A stretch of 45,603 nt of DNA from a virus. This document shows, piece by piece, positions 1-6,482 of the stretch. The position numbers and the translations under genes are program-made. Below the pieces are notes generated by a model. That model had not been told where the DNA came from. It worked only from the letters and a program-made list of their open reading frames with translations, and made no database searches. Positions within the stretch are counted from its first letter, which is position 1; each line of letters opens with the position of its first letter. The stretch covers positions 1 through 45,603 of IMG/VR virus record IMGVR_UViG_3300049484_000302; one strand, given 5' to 3'.

Positions 1-1240
1 CGTCACTCGGCACGACCGCTTCGGACTCGTCCACAGCGAAGCCTAGAAGCCTAGGGTGCGAGTAGGGGATGCGCTGCAGGTCGATTATCCACCGGCCACC
101 AGCCTCGTTCGCGCCGACTGACCGATAGCCGTCCTCGGTGGCTTCCATGACGCGCTCGACGTGACCGAAGCCCTGGTCCTTCGGCTCGCGCCAGTAGACG
201 CACAGCGCTCCGAGAGGTGGAAGCTCTCCCGCCTGGGCTTCGCCGGCCGCGATCCACCGCGAGCGCCGGCCTGCCTTGGCGTCGCGCTCGATCTCGCGCG
301 CTCCCGCGCGCCACGGTGGCGCTTGCTCTCCGGGCCCGAGCACCTGCTGCTCCGCGTAGCCCTGCGCTGCTGCGCAGAAGCTCACACTTTGGCCCTTGAT
401 CACCTGGCCCGAGAGCGCGCCCCCAATGCGCGCGCCCTGGCGCTCGCATCCCGACAGGTACTGGGCCACGCGCTCGACAGGCACCGGAAGGTTGGACCAT
501 CGGGTTGCTTCGGCGAGGCACCAGGCCAATGCGCGCTCGCGCAGCGGACGCTTCGGATCTACCGCCGCCATGGGCTCGGTGAGCGCGCGACTATGAGACG
601 TCTCGACACCAGGCTGGCGCAGCACCCTCAGTGCTCCCTCATGGCTCACGTAGGGCGCCAGCTCCGGGTCTTGCAGCACGTCCCGCAGATCTGCGTCGTG
701 ACCGTCTACCTCGCAGGCGCGCCGAGCCAACCGCAAAGTCTGAGAATAATCTCTGTGCTGAGGGTTGTGCGCGGTACCGAGCGGCTGCCAGACCTTGATT
801 CCTGGAATGGTCTGTGACGGGTACTTCGCGCTCGTGCCGAACCAACCATAGTTGGCCGCCTTGCCAGCGCGGAGCTGGTTGCTCAACACCCAGCTCTTGC
901 CGACCGTGCAGATCAAGCCTTCGCGACCGTCGAGATCCTTGTCGATCTCTGCGCTGTGCTGAGCGGCCGTCTTCTTGGTCACGTCGCCAGGGTGGGGCTC
1001 GATGCGTACGTCGGCCTGCATCCAGATCAGGTCTTCGATCTTCGGAGTCGTCAGCAGAGCACCGTAGAGGTGCAGGTCTGCAATGAGCTGCGCTTCTTCG
1101 GCGGTCACCGCCACCCGAATGCCATTGATCTTCAGTGCGTCCGCGAACACCCAGAGCCGCACGGGTCCCGACACGATCGGCACCCACCTGTAAGCAACGT
1201 CCACCGTTCCTGCTGAGATGGCTTCCGGTAGGGTCGGCAT
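1..1240 (-). CDS. CHAP-like peptidoglycan hydrolase, C-terminus cut by window edge
   Basis: Open reading frame of 413 codons from ATG at 1240, with no stop before the left edge. The C-terminal half (residues ~280-405) reads like a CHAP/NlpC-type cysteine amidase. The candidate nucleophile is Cys289 in SFCAAAQ, followed by His360 in GFGHVERV and a polar residue near Asn378 in GANE. The N-terminal half (residues 1-180) is soluble and unrecognised; it contains a GTAHNPQHRDYSQ stretch. There is no signal peptide, so release would need the holin-like gene at 4195 or packaging in the particle. It follows two small genes (1248, 1504) in the same direction with a 7-base gap, in a run of lysis-type genes. 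The active-site assignment is by motif spacing only. Confidence 0.6.
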   Translation of the reverse strand, partial: MPTLPEAISAGTVDVAYRWVPIVSGPVRLWVFADALKINGIRVAVTAEEAQLIADLHLYGALLTTPKIEDLIWMQADVRIEPHPGDVTKKTAAQHSAEIDKDLDGREGLICTVGKSWVLSNQLRAGKAANYGWFGTSAKYPSQTIPGIKVWQPLGTAHNPQHRDYSQTLRLARRACEVDGHDADLRDVLQDPELAPYVSHEGALRVLRQPGVETSHSRALTEPMAAVDPKRPLRERALAWCLAEATRWSNLPVPVERVAQYLSGCERQGARIGGALSGQVIKGQSVSFCAAAQGYAEQQVLGPGEQAPPWRAGAREIERDAKAGRRSRWIAAGEAQAGELPPLGALCVYWREPKDQGFGHVERVMEATEDGYRSVGANEAGGRWIIDLQRIPYSHPRLLGFAVDESEAVVPSD

Positions 1241-1247
1241 GTTCTCT

Positions 1248-1499
1248 TCACTCCAGCAGCTCGGGCGTGGTTTGGAGCACGTACCCGATGGCCACCATGC
1301 CCATCGCCCAGGTCACGAGCTGACGCGCCACCGACTCCTCTTCGCGCCTGAACCCGAACGCCTGGTAGTGCTGCTCCTCGAACTCCGAGTATTCGTCAGC
1401 GCGTTCCTCAGCTTCCTTGCTGAGCGCCGCGTCCACTACGAACAGCAGACCAATGCCGCCGAGTGCAGCACCGAGCAGCAGACTGCGATCGACCGCCAT
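1248..1499 (-). CDS. Small two-helix membrane protein
   Basis: 83 residues. A hydrophobic segment at ~7-26 is followed by an acidic stretch (KEAEERADEYSEFEEQ) and a second hydrophobic segment at ~60-78, giving a hairpin topology. It lies 4 bases after the M23-like gene and 7 bases before the CHAP-like lysin gene, so all three are probably co-transcribed from the promoter at 2117-2159. Function is unknown. In this context it may be a lysis accessory or a particle-membrane protein. Confidence 0.65.
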   Translation of the reverse strand: MAVDRSLLLGAALGGIGLLFVVDAALSKEAEERADEYSEFEEQHYQAFGFRREEESVARQLVTWAMGMVAIGYVLQTTPELLE

Positions 1500-1503
1500 G
1501 GCG

Positions 1504-2109
1504 TCAGCCCAGGGTGACGCTGACCGGCAGCAGCATGTAGCCCGTGGGAGCCGGGAGCTTCATTCCGCACTTCGCCACTTGCTCGGGCACCACGAGCTGG
1601 CGCCCGCCCTCGCACCAGTTCGGGCCCTCGGCGCTGGTGGAGCGTCGCTTGGCGCTGAGGCGCAGGCCCCGCGTGGCAAGCCAGCTGGCGGGCTCCAGGG
1701 GCGCCCAGCTCACCACGCCGCCCACGCGCTCGGCACGCAGCACGGAGAACGCCAGGCGCCTCGCCAGGCCCAGCTGCTGGCCCACCCAGACGTGCTGGCC
1801 AGGCTGCACCTGGAGCTGCAGGCCACCCTTGCTGAGGTCCGCCTGGTAGCGCACGACCACGGGCTCCACCTCCGAGGCCAGCTCGATGACCGGCCCCTGC
1901 GCCGAGACGATCACTCCCGACGTCGCCGCGTAGACGGGCTCGGCCTCGCCAAAGCTCTCCAGCACGAGGTCCGTGTTGCAGTCTTGGGCTCCCGCACAGC
2001 GGAAGGCGAATGCGTCACGCATCACGGCGCGCTGGGGGTTCCAGAGCGTGCGCACCGCAGCGCCCACGCCGAGCGCGGTCCAAATGAGGGCTCCGATCGG
2101 GACGGCCAT
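1504..2109 (-). CDS. Membrane-anchored M23/LytM-like beta-barrel protein
   Basis: 201 residues from ATG at 2109, chosen over a GTG at 2118 because the inferred -10 (2117-2122) overlaps the GTG. An N-terminal hydrophobic segment (~3-20) is followed by a region that reads like the beta-rich part of LytM/M23 endopeptidases: VYAATSGVIV, then PGQHVWVGQQLG. The zinc-binding HxH of active M23 enzymes is not visible, so it may be a non-catalytic, cell-wall-binding or structural derivative. A cysteine pair (CAGAQDC) lies near residue 40. It is first in a three-gene unit ending with the CHAP-like lysin. Assignment rests on two short motif-like stretches and is moderate. Confidence 0.5.
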   Translation of the reverse strand: MAVPIGALIWTALGVGAAVRTLWNPQRAVMRDAFAFRCAGAQDCNTDLVLESFGEAEPVYAATSGVIVSAQGPVIELASEVEPVVVRYQADLSKGGLQLQVQPGQHVWVGQQLGLARRLAFSVLRAERVGGVVSWAPLEPASWLATRGLRLSAKRRSTSAEGPNWCEGGRQLVVPEQVAKCGMKLPAPTGYMLLPVSVTLG

Positions 2110-2116
2110 GCAAAGC

Positions 2117-2159
2117 ACTGTACCGCCCGGCCGGAGCCCGGCTCAAGTTTTGGTGCAGC
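2117..2159 (-). promoter_or_regulatory. Promoter for the 2109 gene, TGCAC-box class
   Basis: Minus strand: GCTGCAC box (2159-2153), then CAAAAC, -35 TTGAGC (2146-2141), 18-base spacer, -10 TACAGT (2122-2117). The ATG is 7 bases beyond the -10, so the mRNA would be leaderless or nearly so. The box-to-minus-10 distance is 30 bases, identical to the related promoters at 6431, 28212, 34630 and 45146. Confidence 0.6.
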
Positions 2160-2161
2160 TC

Positions 2162-2267
2162 TCAGTCCACGACCTTGCGGCCAAGGACTTTCCAGAGGCG
2201 AATCGCCGAATCGGTGAGCCAGAAGTACCCGCTATCGGAGACCGGTGACTGCGCGAACCTCAGCCAG
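2162..2267 (-). other. Out-of-frame continuation of the 2508 gene
   Basis: An open frame in the -1 register directly continues the upstream gene and encodes about 34 residues, including SGYFWLTDSAIRLWKVLG, which looks like the end of a winged-helix domain. It has no ATG, GTG or TTG start of its own. One extra GGCT unit in the tandem repeat at the junction, or a -1 ribosomal slip, would fuse it to the upstream frame as ...LLLGLAGWLRFAQ. Confidence 0.45.
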
Positions 2268-2508
2268 CCAGCCCGAGAAGTAGCACCTCCTGCCGTGCAC
2301 CGAGTACGTCCAGCGGCTTCTCCTCGAAGCCCAGTGACTGGTGAGACCGGCGTGATTCCTGATCCAGCGCCAAAACCTCCAAGCAGGCGCGGAATTGTTC
2401 TTCGGTCAGCCCCGTAATGGCTCGCTGTGCGGGATGAAACCCTACATTGCTGGGGATGATGTCGGCGTAGAACTCGGACAGCTCGTGCACCCACTTCGCG
2501 TCTGCCAT
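2260..2508 (-). CDS. Unknown small protein, probably frameshifted at its end
   Basis: 82 residues from ATG at 2508, preceded by a strong GGAGG ribosome site (GAGGAGGACACCA). I do not recognise the family. The product is soluble and contains FYADIIPSNVGFHPAQRA and a helical LTEEQFRACLEVLAL stretch. It stops (TGA at 2262-2260) right after three tandem GGCT units. The -1 frame then stays open for about 34 more codons to 2162 with protein-like sequence. The intact ancestor was therefore probably about 117 residues, possibly a winged-helix protein. Confidence 0.6.
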   Translation of the reverse strand: MADAKWVHELSEFYADIIPSNVGFHPAQRAITGLTEEQFRACLEVLALDQESRRSHQSLGFEEKPLDVLGARQEVLLLGLAG

Positions 2509-2519
2509 TGGTGTCCTCC

Positions 2520-2657
2520 TCAACCGTACATGCCCGGAAACTCGACGCCACCTTCCAGCTCACCGATGGCGGTGTCCAGCTCCTCGAACGTCTCGCGCAG
2601 CTCCGCCTCGGGGCTCGCGTAACCGTGTCACCCGTGACGCGGCACGGTGTTACGCAT
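2520..2657 (-). pseudogene. Small gene with an in-frame stop at codon 10
   Basis: An ATG at 2657 overlaps the stop of the preceding gene as TGATG, the coupling pattern used elsewhere here. It reads MRNTVPRHG, then TGA, then stays open in the same frame (HGYASPEAELRETFEELD... ending EFPGMYG) to a TGA at 2522-2520, just upstream of the next gene's GGAGG. Either the gene is interrupted, or the nine-residue peptide is a leader. An inverted repeat (GCGTAAC/GTTACGC) covers the interrupted 5' part. TGA is the ordinary stop throughout the window, so recoding is unlikely. Confidence 0.4.
2617..2655. promoter_or_regulatory. Inverted repeat GCGTAAC...GTTACGC, copy 1
   Basis: Seven-base arms at 2617-2623 and 2649-2655, with CGTGACG inside. 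A second element with the same arms and the same inner CGTGACG is at 34502-34532. The half-site GTAAC/GTTAC is also the core of the iteron-like repeats at 23215-23390, so the same protein may bind all three places (inference). Confidence 0.45.
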
Positions 2658-3025
2658 CACCGCCGGCCGCGCCGCGCTTTCGGCGCCCGGCGCTTCTGCC
2701 GGCGGCGAGGGGCCACTGGCTTGGCGCGCCGTAGCCGCTGGTTCTTGGTGAGCGAGATCCCGAGCACACCCTGTGGCCGTTGTGCCAGCGCTGCGAACTG
2801 CAAGATCGTCGCGCCCGCTGCCACGATCAGCTCGTTCTGGTCGGGCACCGTGCCCTTGGCTAGATAAGCTCCTGCCATGTCGAGCAGCCTGCCAGGAGCG
2901 CCCTGCACGACGCACCGCAGGCACTTGTCGCCTTGAGCAAACCACTGGTCATGCTCTGCGCAGTGCTGCTCACCCGCGAGCGTGCGCATCGCGGCCTCGC
3001 GTTCAGCTTTGGTCGTTCGGGTCAT
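2657..3025 (-). CDS. Small zinc-finger protein with basic tail
   Basis: 122 residues from ATG at 3025. Residues ~21-38 hold a CxxHxxWxxGxxCxxC cluster (HCAEHDQWFAQGDKCLRC) that should bind one zinc. A helical middle follows, then an Arg/Lys-rich tail from ~100 (RRRQKRRAPKARRGRR) that could bind nucleic acid. The gene just upstream (3050-3253) carries the same cysteine/histidine cluster and is a paralogue. It overlaps the interrupted small gene downstream by TGATG. Function unknown. Confidence 0.7.
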   Translation of the reverse strand: MTRTTKAEREAAMRTLAGEQHCAEHDQWFAQGDKCLRCVVQGAPGRLLDMAGAYLAKGTVPDQNELIVAAGATILQFAALAQRPQGVLGISLTKNQRLRRAKPVAPRRRQKRRAPKARRGRR

Positions 3026-3049
3026 TGCACATCCCTTGCGAACAACGAA

Positions 3050-3253
3050 TCAAACGTGAAGGTGACGACCCTCTGCAGGGGGTCTCCGCAGGGGGTCTCC
3101 GCAGATGAGGCACCGCTCACCGTCATGCCAACCGTTGTGGTCCTTGCACCACCGTTGGCCCGCCAGAGCGCCCAGAGCACGCTCGCGCGCGCTGGGCCCT
3201 CGTGGTGACCTGGCGCGCACGAATCTCCTGAGCGCCTTGACTCTGCGGCTCAT
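3050..3253 (-). CDS. Zinc-finger paralogue, C-terminus shifted by 13-bp duplication
   Basis: 67 residues from ATG at 3253 (ATGA overlap with the metallopeptidase stop). A basic N-terminus precedes a CxxHxxWxxGxxCxxC cluster (WCKDHNGWHDGERCLIC), matching the neighbour at 2657. The last 14 codons follow an exact 13-bp tandem duplication (3078-3090 and 3091-3103). Removing one copy gives a frame that continues QRVVTFTFDSLFARDVQ and stops at a TGA overlapping the next gene's ATG, the usual coupling in this operon. The present C-terminus therefore looks frameshifted. Confidence 0.65.
   Translation of the reverse strand: MSRRVKALRRFVRARSPRGPSARERALGALAGQRWCKDHNGWHDGERCLICGDPLRRPPAEGRHLHV
3078..3103. 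repeat. Exact 13-bp tandem duplication
   Basis: Two adjacent copies of GGGGGTCTCCGCA (plus strand) inside the 3' end of the 3050-3253 gene. Thirteen is not a multiple of three, so the duplication changes the reading frame. The pre-duplication frame restores a typical ATGA overlap with the following gene. Confidence 0.9.
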
Positions 3254-3789
3254 CGCAGCCCCTGGGGCCTCGCCTTGCCGCGCTCGAAGCTCTGCAGCAT
3301 GCAAGGGCCCGTGTAGCCAATCACGAGCCCGGTAGCGAGCTGCGCCACCGCGTCGGCCGTGAACTCCACCGCGTCCTCGTCTCGTTTCTCCCAGTCCTTT
3401 ATCCAGCGCGCCCACTGCTTGTCGGTGAAGTCCTCACGCTTGCGGAGCTGCGCTGACCGGTCGTGCCCGAGAACGAACTCTCCCGCGTACAGGAAGTCGC
3501 ACGCATGACCCAGCTCGTGCGCCAGGATGGCCAGCACCATTCGCTCGTCCAGCTCGACCATCTCTGGGGCGACGATGATCGCCTTGCCGTCGTCTCGGCA
3601 GGCCGCGAAGTGCCTCGGGCTGTCGTGCACCCAGGGCGCCACGTAGAGCTGAGTCTTCCCGCAGCGCACAAGCGCAGGATGCTCCACGAACACTTCCTGC
3701 ATCGCGTGGAAGTAGGGCTCGATGATCGCGAGCGCTTCGTCGCAGCTCAGGTCCGTGCTCGTGTCGGGGCACGCGGTCGCGGTGGTCAC
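3250..3789 (-). CDS. HExxH zinc metallopeptidase (gluzincin-like)
   Basis: 179 residues from a GTG at 3789 that overlaps the upstream stop (GTGA); a longer frame exists but would run through the neighbour. The motif HELGHACDF supplies two zinc ligands and the catalytic Glu. Downstream, DAVEFTADAVAQL offers a third, glutamate, ligand (ExxxD), the gluzincin arrangement. Several cysteines (SCDEAL, VRCGK, FAACRDD) could form disulfides or bind metal. No signal peptide or membrane helix is clear. It may process virion or host proteins or assist lysis; the substrate is unknown. Confidence 0.65.
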   Translation of the reverse strand: MTTATACPDTSTDLSCDEALAIIEPYFHAMQEVFVEHPALVRCGKTQLYVAPWVHDSPRHFAACRDDGKAIIVAPEMVELDERMVLAILAHELGHACDFLYAGEFVLGHDRSAQLRKREDFTDKQWARWIKDWEKRDEDAVEFTADAVAQLATGLVIGYTGPCMLQSFERGKARPQGLR

Positions 3790-4211
3790 CGGTACTGCGG
3801 TTGGGCGCGCTGAGCCAGCGTCTGGCTCATGGCTGCGACCTGCTGTTCCTGGATGTGGTTGGCCATCACGCCAGCCTTGATCTGCCGCTGGCACTCGTCG
3901 GGCGTGATCGCCACGAGCAGCACGGCGCGGCACTGGTTGCAGCCGACGTTCGGGTGCATGCCTCCGATGGCGGGCTCGTGCACCCAGCCCGGAGGCACGA
4001 GGCGGTTCGCTCCGTACACGAACTCGTCCCAGCTCACCAGGATGCCGTTCGGCTGGCCGCAGTTGTCGCAGTTCACGGTGTACCAGACGCCTTGGCGCTG
4101 GTTGTCGAGCCGCGCCTTGGCCTGGTGATGCTCCTCGGCGCCTTGTCCGCCGAGCGCTCCGAAGCCGAAGCTCGACAGGTCCACGTCTTGAAATTCAGGA
4201 TGGCGAGACAT
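3786..4211 (-). CDS. Zinc-ribbon protein, unknown function
   Basis: 141 residues. Two CxxC knuckles (NCDNCGQPNG and GCNQCRAVLL) about 50 residues apart form a likely zinc ribbon. Around them are WDEFVYGANRLVPPGW and a glutamine-rich C-terminal helix (IQEQQVAAMSQTLAQRAQPQ). The 5' end overlaps the holin-like gene by 17 bases and the 3' end overlaps the peptidase start (GTGA). No family recognised. Confidence 0.7.
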   Translation of the reverse strand: MSRHPEFQDVDLSSFGFGALGGQGAEEHHQAKARLDNQRQGVWYTVNCDNCGQPNGILVSWDEFVYGANRLVPPGWVHEPAIGGMHPNVGCNQCRAVLLVAITPDECQRQIKAGVMANHIQEQQVAAMSQTLAQRAQPQYR

Positions 4212-4563
4212 CGTTCTTCTTCTCCTCGGCCGCAGCCGTCTTGATCTTGGCCGCCTTAGCAGCCTTCTTGGCGTCGAGCGAGAATAACCGACTCACCGCC
4301 TCGTGACCACCCACGGCAGTAATGCCAGCAAAGACGCCGATGACAGCGTCGATGATTGCTCGCTTGATCTCGGACGCTCCACTGGCCGAGGTCACCGCCC
4401 CCAGGATGACTGCAGGCAGCGCTCGGTACTGCGTCGGTAGCCTGAAGAAGCTCGCTGGGTGCACCTTCTTCCAACCGAAGATCACCGCACCCACCAGCAT
4501 CGCGATGCCGATGTAGAAGAGCCTCGGGTCGATGGCATCCAGGTAAGCCTTGAACTCGTGCAT
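4195..4563 (-). CDS. Holin-like membrane protein
   Basis: 122 residues. Hydrophobic helix at ~15-31, a weaker one near 49-62 and another at ~68-88, followed by a strongly charged Lys/Ala-rich tail (KKAAKAAKIKTAAAEEKK). Size, helix number and charged tail suit a phage holin, and the gene sits between an amphipathic coiled-coil gene and lytic-type genes. Holins make inner-membrane holes that release lysins. The assignment rests on topology and position; a structural membrane protein is possible. Confidence 0.5.
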   Translation of the reverse strand: MHEFKAYLDAIDPRLFYIGIAMLVGAVIFGWKKVHPASFFRLPTQYRALPAVILGAVTSASGASEIKRAIIDAVIGVFAGITAVGGHEAVSRLFSLDAKKAAKAAKIKTAAAEEKKNDVSPS

Positions 4564-4565
4564 GA

Positions 4566-4838
4566 TCAGCCTCCGGTCATCTTGTAGCGGCCCGCGTTGG
4601 CCGCGAGCGCCGGGCGCAGCGAGTCACGCAGGCGCTGCGGAACCTTCTCGGCCTCGATCGTCCTCACCAATGCAATGAGTTTGTCGAGCGCTGCATTGCA
4701 GAGCTTCTCAGCTGTGCTCTGTTGTTGAAACGCGCGCATGACGGGAGCCTTGATGACCGCTCCGGACGGCGCCCGCTGTGGCATCGTAGGCGGCTCGTCC
4801 AACGGGAACTCGACCTCGATTACTTGGCCCTCGTCCAT
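4566..4838 (-). CDS. Small soluble protein of unknown function
   Basis: 90 residues from ATG at 4838, overlapping the preceding gene by 19 bases. An acidic, proline-rich N-terminus (VEFPLDEPPTMPQRAP) leads to a helical C-terminal half (STAEKLCNAALDKLIALVRTI) ending in a basic stretch. No membrane helix. It lies directly upstream of the holin-like gene, 2 bases from its ATG. Possibly a lysis or assembly accessory; unassigned. Confidence 0.65.
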   Translation of the reverse strand: MDEGQVIEVEFPLDEPPTMPQRAPSGAVIKAPVMRAFQQQSTAEKLCNAALDKLIALVRTIEAEKVPQRLRDSLRPALAANAGRYKMTGG

Positions 4839-5182
4839 GTCTCCAATGCTCCTGTGACTCTGCCCACTTTTTCGGTGAGCTGGTTGACGGATTGGGTGGT
4901 GTGGCTCGTGTAGGCCGAGAACTCGTCGCTCGTGACCGCGGTGTTCTGTCGCGTCTCGATCGCTGCACAGCGGTGCTCTAGTTTGTCGAACCCGCGGCGC
5001 ATCTCCTCTTTCAGCTCGTCGATGTCCTTGCCCGTGACCTCGGGCGCCGGCAGCGATGGCGTAGGGAGCGCCGCCTGCTCGTCGAGCTGGCGCTTGAGCG
5101 GGCGCGCAAACGCGGCCCAGCTGGCCACGAATGACGCGCCTCCCGCGCCCAGAATCCCGCCTATCAACTCGACGATTCCCAT
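4820..5182 (-). CDS. Membrane-anchored coiled-coil (spanin-like) protein
   Basis: 120 residues. A Gly/Ala-rich membrane segment (~4-26) is followed by a proline-containing linker (ALPTPSLPAPEVTG) and a long amphipathic helix (~50-118) with heptad pattern (IDELKEEMRRGFDKLEHR). One N-terminal anchor with a periplasmic coiled coil resembles inner-membrane spanins. It also resembles small coiled-coil proteins often encoded beside holins. It sits between the coat candidate (stop 3 bases upstream) and the holin-like genes. Confidence 0.55.
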   Translation of the reverse strand: MGIVELIGGILGAGGASFVASWAAFARPLKRQLDEQAALPTPSLPAPEVTGKDIDELKEEMRRGFDKLEHRCAAIETRQNTAVTSDEFSAYTSHTTQSVNQLTEKVGRVTGALETWTRAK

Positions 5183-5185
5183 GCG

Positions 5186-6016
5186 TCAGTCCTGGTTGGG
5201 TCCAGCTCCGGTGAAGATGTAGATCCCAGAGCCTTCCGGAGAGTCCGATCCGTAAAGCTTGCCGAACGTCAGATCTGCTCCGGTCGCCCCGAAGTCCCAC
5301 GGCTCGGCAACGCGGTTCGTGATCTTGAGCGCCTCGACGATCATCTGGTCGCCGCGCGCCAGGAAGAACTTCGGGGGGAAGAACATCGCGTTCCTCACCA
5401 CGTCTGCCCCTGGACCGAAGGTGGACGGATCGAAGATCCCTTGCTCGTGCACACCCAACAGTCCACCCGGCAGCAACGGAAGGTCGTCCAAGATCTCGGT
5501 GCTCGGTGGCGTGACGTACTCACGCGGCCGAAGCTTGATCTCCACTGGTCCTGCCAGCGGAGTCGGCTGCTGCAGCTCGACGTTGTCGTACGCGGCGGGA
5601 ATGATCAGTCGCTGTGGATTGGCGACGTCGGAGCTGTCGGGCGCACCAGGGAATTGCTGGTTGATGTGGTACGGCGTGCGACGGTTGCGGTAGTCCGTCA
5701 CGTTGCGCATACGCCACTTCACACGGTACCCGTACGTCGCCGTGAACACCTGATCGCCTTCGGCGTAGAACGCCATCGGCAACCACATGGCCACGAGCGC
5801 CCCCATCGGCACATCGAAGTAGCGCAGCAGGTTCGGACTGAAGCCTGGCTTGCCCGCATCCGGATCTCGCGGCGGACGCTGCCCGTTCTCATCGGGCGCG
5901 TACATCGCGATCGGTGCCGTGCCGGATTTGCCCTGATACGTGTCCTCGAAGCCATCGAACGGCTTGAGCACGCGCTGCAGACTGAATTGCGGATCGAACA
6001 GGACGTTTTCAGCCAT
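5186..6016 (-). CDS. Beta-rich soluble protein, candidate coat protein
   Basis: 276 residues, no signal, no membrane helix and no cysteine clusters. It is rich in aromatic and proline residues, with alternating beta-strand-like stretches, for example FTATYGYRVKWRMRN near residue 95 and FFLARGDQMIVEALKITN near 220. Size and strand-rich composition would fit a viral coat protein; double-jelly-roll coats of small membrane-containing phages are about 270-300 residues. A good ribosome site (AGAGGAA) precedes ATG at 6016. It follows a membrane protein gene behind the promoter at 6439-6482 and precedes the lysis genes. I recognise no family signature; a structure prediction would decide. Confidence 0.4.
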   Translation of the reverse strand: MAENVLFDPQFSLQRVLKPFDGFEDTYQGKSGTAPIAMYAPDENGQRPPRDPDAGKPGFSPNLLRYFDVPMGALVAMWLPMAFYAEGDQVFTATYGYRVKWRMRNVTDYRNRRTPYHINQQFPGAPDSSDVANPQRLIIPAAYDNVELQQPTPLAGPVEIKLRPREYVTPPSTEILDDLPLLPGGLLGVHEQGIFDPSTFGPGADVVRNAMFFPPKFFLARGDQMIVEALKITNRVAEPWDFGATGADLTFGKLYGSDSPEGSGIYIFTGAGPNQD

Positions 6017-6431
6017 CGGAATTCCTCTTGTAGGCGCGATAGCCGAGATAGCCGCCGACGCCCAGGCCGAAGAGCGCGAGCGTGGCTGAGCGGGTGCCTT
6101 CAGCTAGGTTTGGTGGACTGCTCGCCCAGGCCGAGCGCGCTCGAAGCGCATTCCGCATGCCGCCGAAGAGCAGGAGACCAGCGCCTGCTCCGAATCCACC
6201 TCCAAGCCATGCGCCCGCGCCGGTGGCAAGCGCAGCTCCCACGAGCGCCAGGCCGGCGTTTCTGCGAGCTGTGCCGGCATCAGCCGCCGACGGCACGAGC
6301 GGAGCTGGAGCTGGCGCCACGAGCGGGCTCGGGCTTGGCTGCACCTGCAAGTGCTCGGGCGCAGCTGGAGCCGAGGACGCCTGGGGCTCGGGCGTGGAGA
6401 CGAGGTAATCGGACAGGCTGGGCCCGTGCAT
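6009..6431 (-). CDS. Membrane protein with proline/alanine-rich N-terminus
   Basis: 140 residues from ATG at 6431, 7 bases beyond the inferred -10. Residues 15-50 are Pro/Ala/Ser-rich (PSPSPLVAPAPAPLVPSA). Two Gly/Ala-rich hydrophobic segments (~58-92) and one at ~114-133 follow, ending in a basic tail (YRAYKRNSDG). The pattern of a Pro-rich domain plus C-terminal helix and basic tail matches the structural-type proteins at 35-45 kb. It overlaps the coat-candidate gene by 8 bases, so the two are probably made together. Confidence 0.6.
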   Translation of the reverse strand: MHGPSLSDYLVSTPEPQASSAPAAPEHLQVQPSPSPLVAPAPAPLVPSAADAGTARRNAGLALVGAALATGAGAWLGGGFGAGAGLLLFGGMRNALRARSAWASSPPNLAEGTRSATLALFGLGVGGYLGYRAYKRNSDG

Positions 6432-6438
6432 GACCAAA

Positions 6439-6482
6439 AGTCTACCTGGACGCCTGGGCCGGTCGCTACTTTCCGTGCACTT
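6439..6482 (-). promoter_or_regulatory. Promoter for the 6431 operon, TGCAC-box class
   Basis: Minus strand: AAGTGCACGGAAAGT (6482-6468), 23 bases, then -10 TAGACT (6444-6439) and ATG at 6431. The same 15-mer with the same 23-base gap to TAGGCT occurs at 45021-45064. The -35 here is weak (GCGACC), so the 15-mer may be an activator site. Confidence 0.65.

Noticed and set aside
1504-2109. Active M23 endopeptidase
   Set aside because: The HxH zinc-binding residues expected for catalysis are not visible; kept only as M23-like fold.
2520-2657. UGA recoding (selenocysteine or alternative code)
   Set aside because: TGA is used as the normal stop at dozens of gene joins here, and no selenocysteine signal is apparent.
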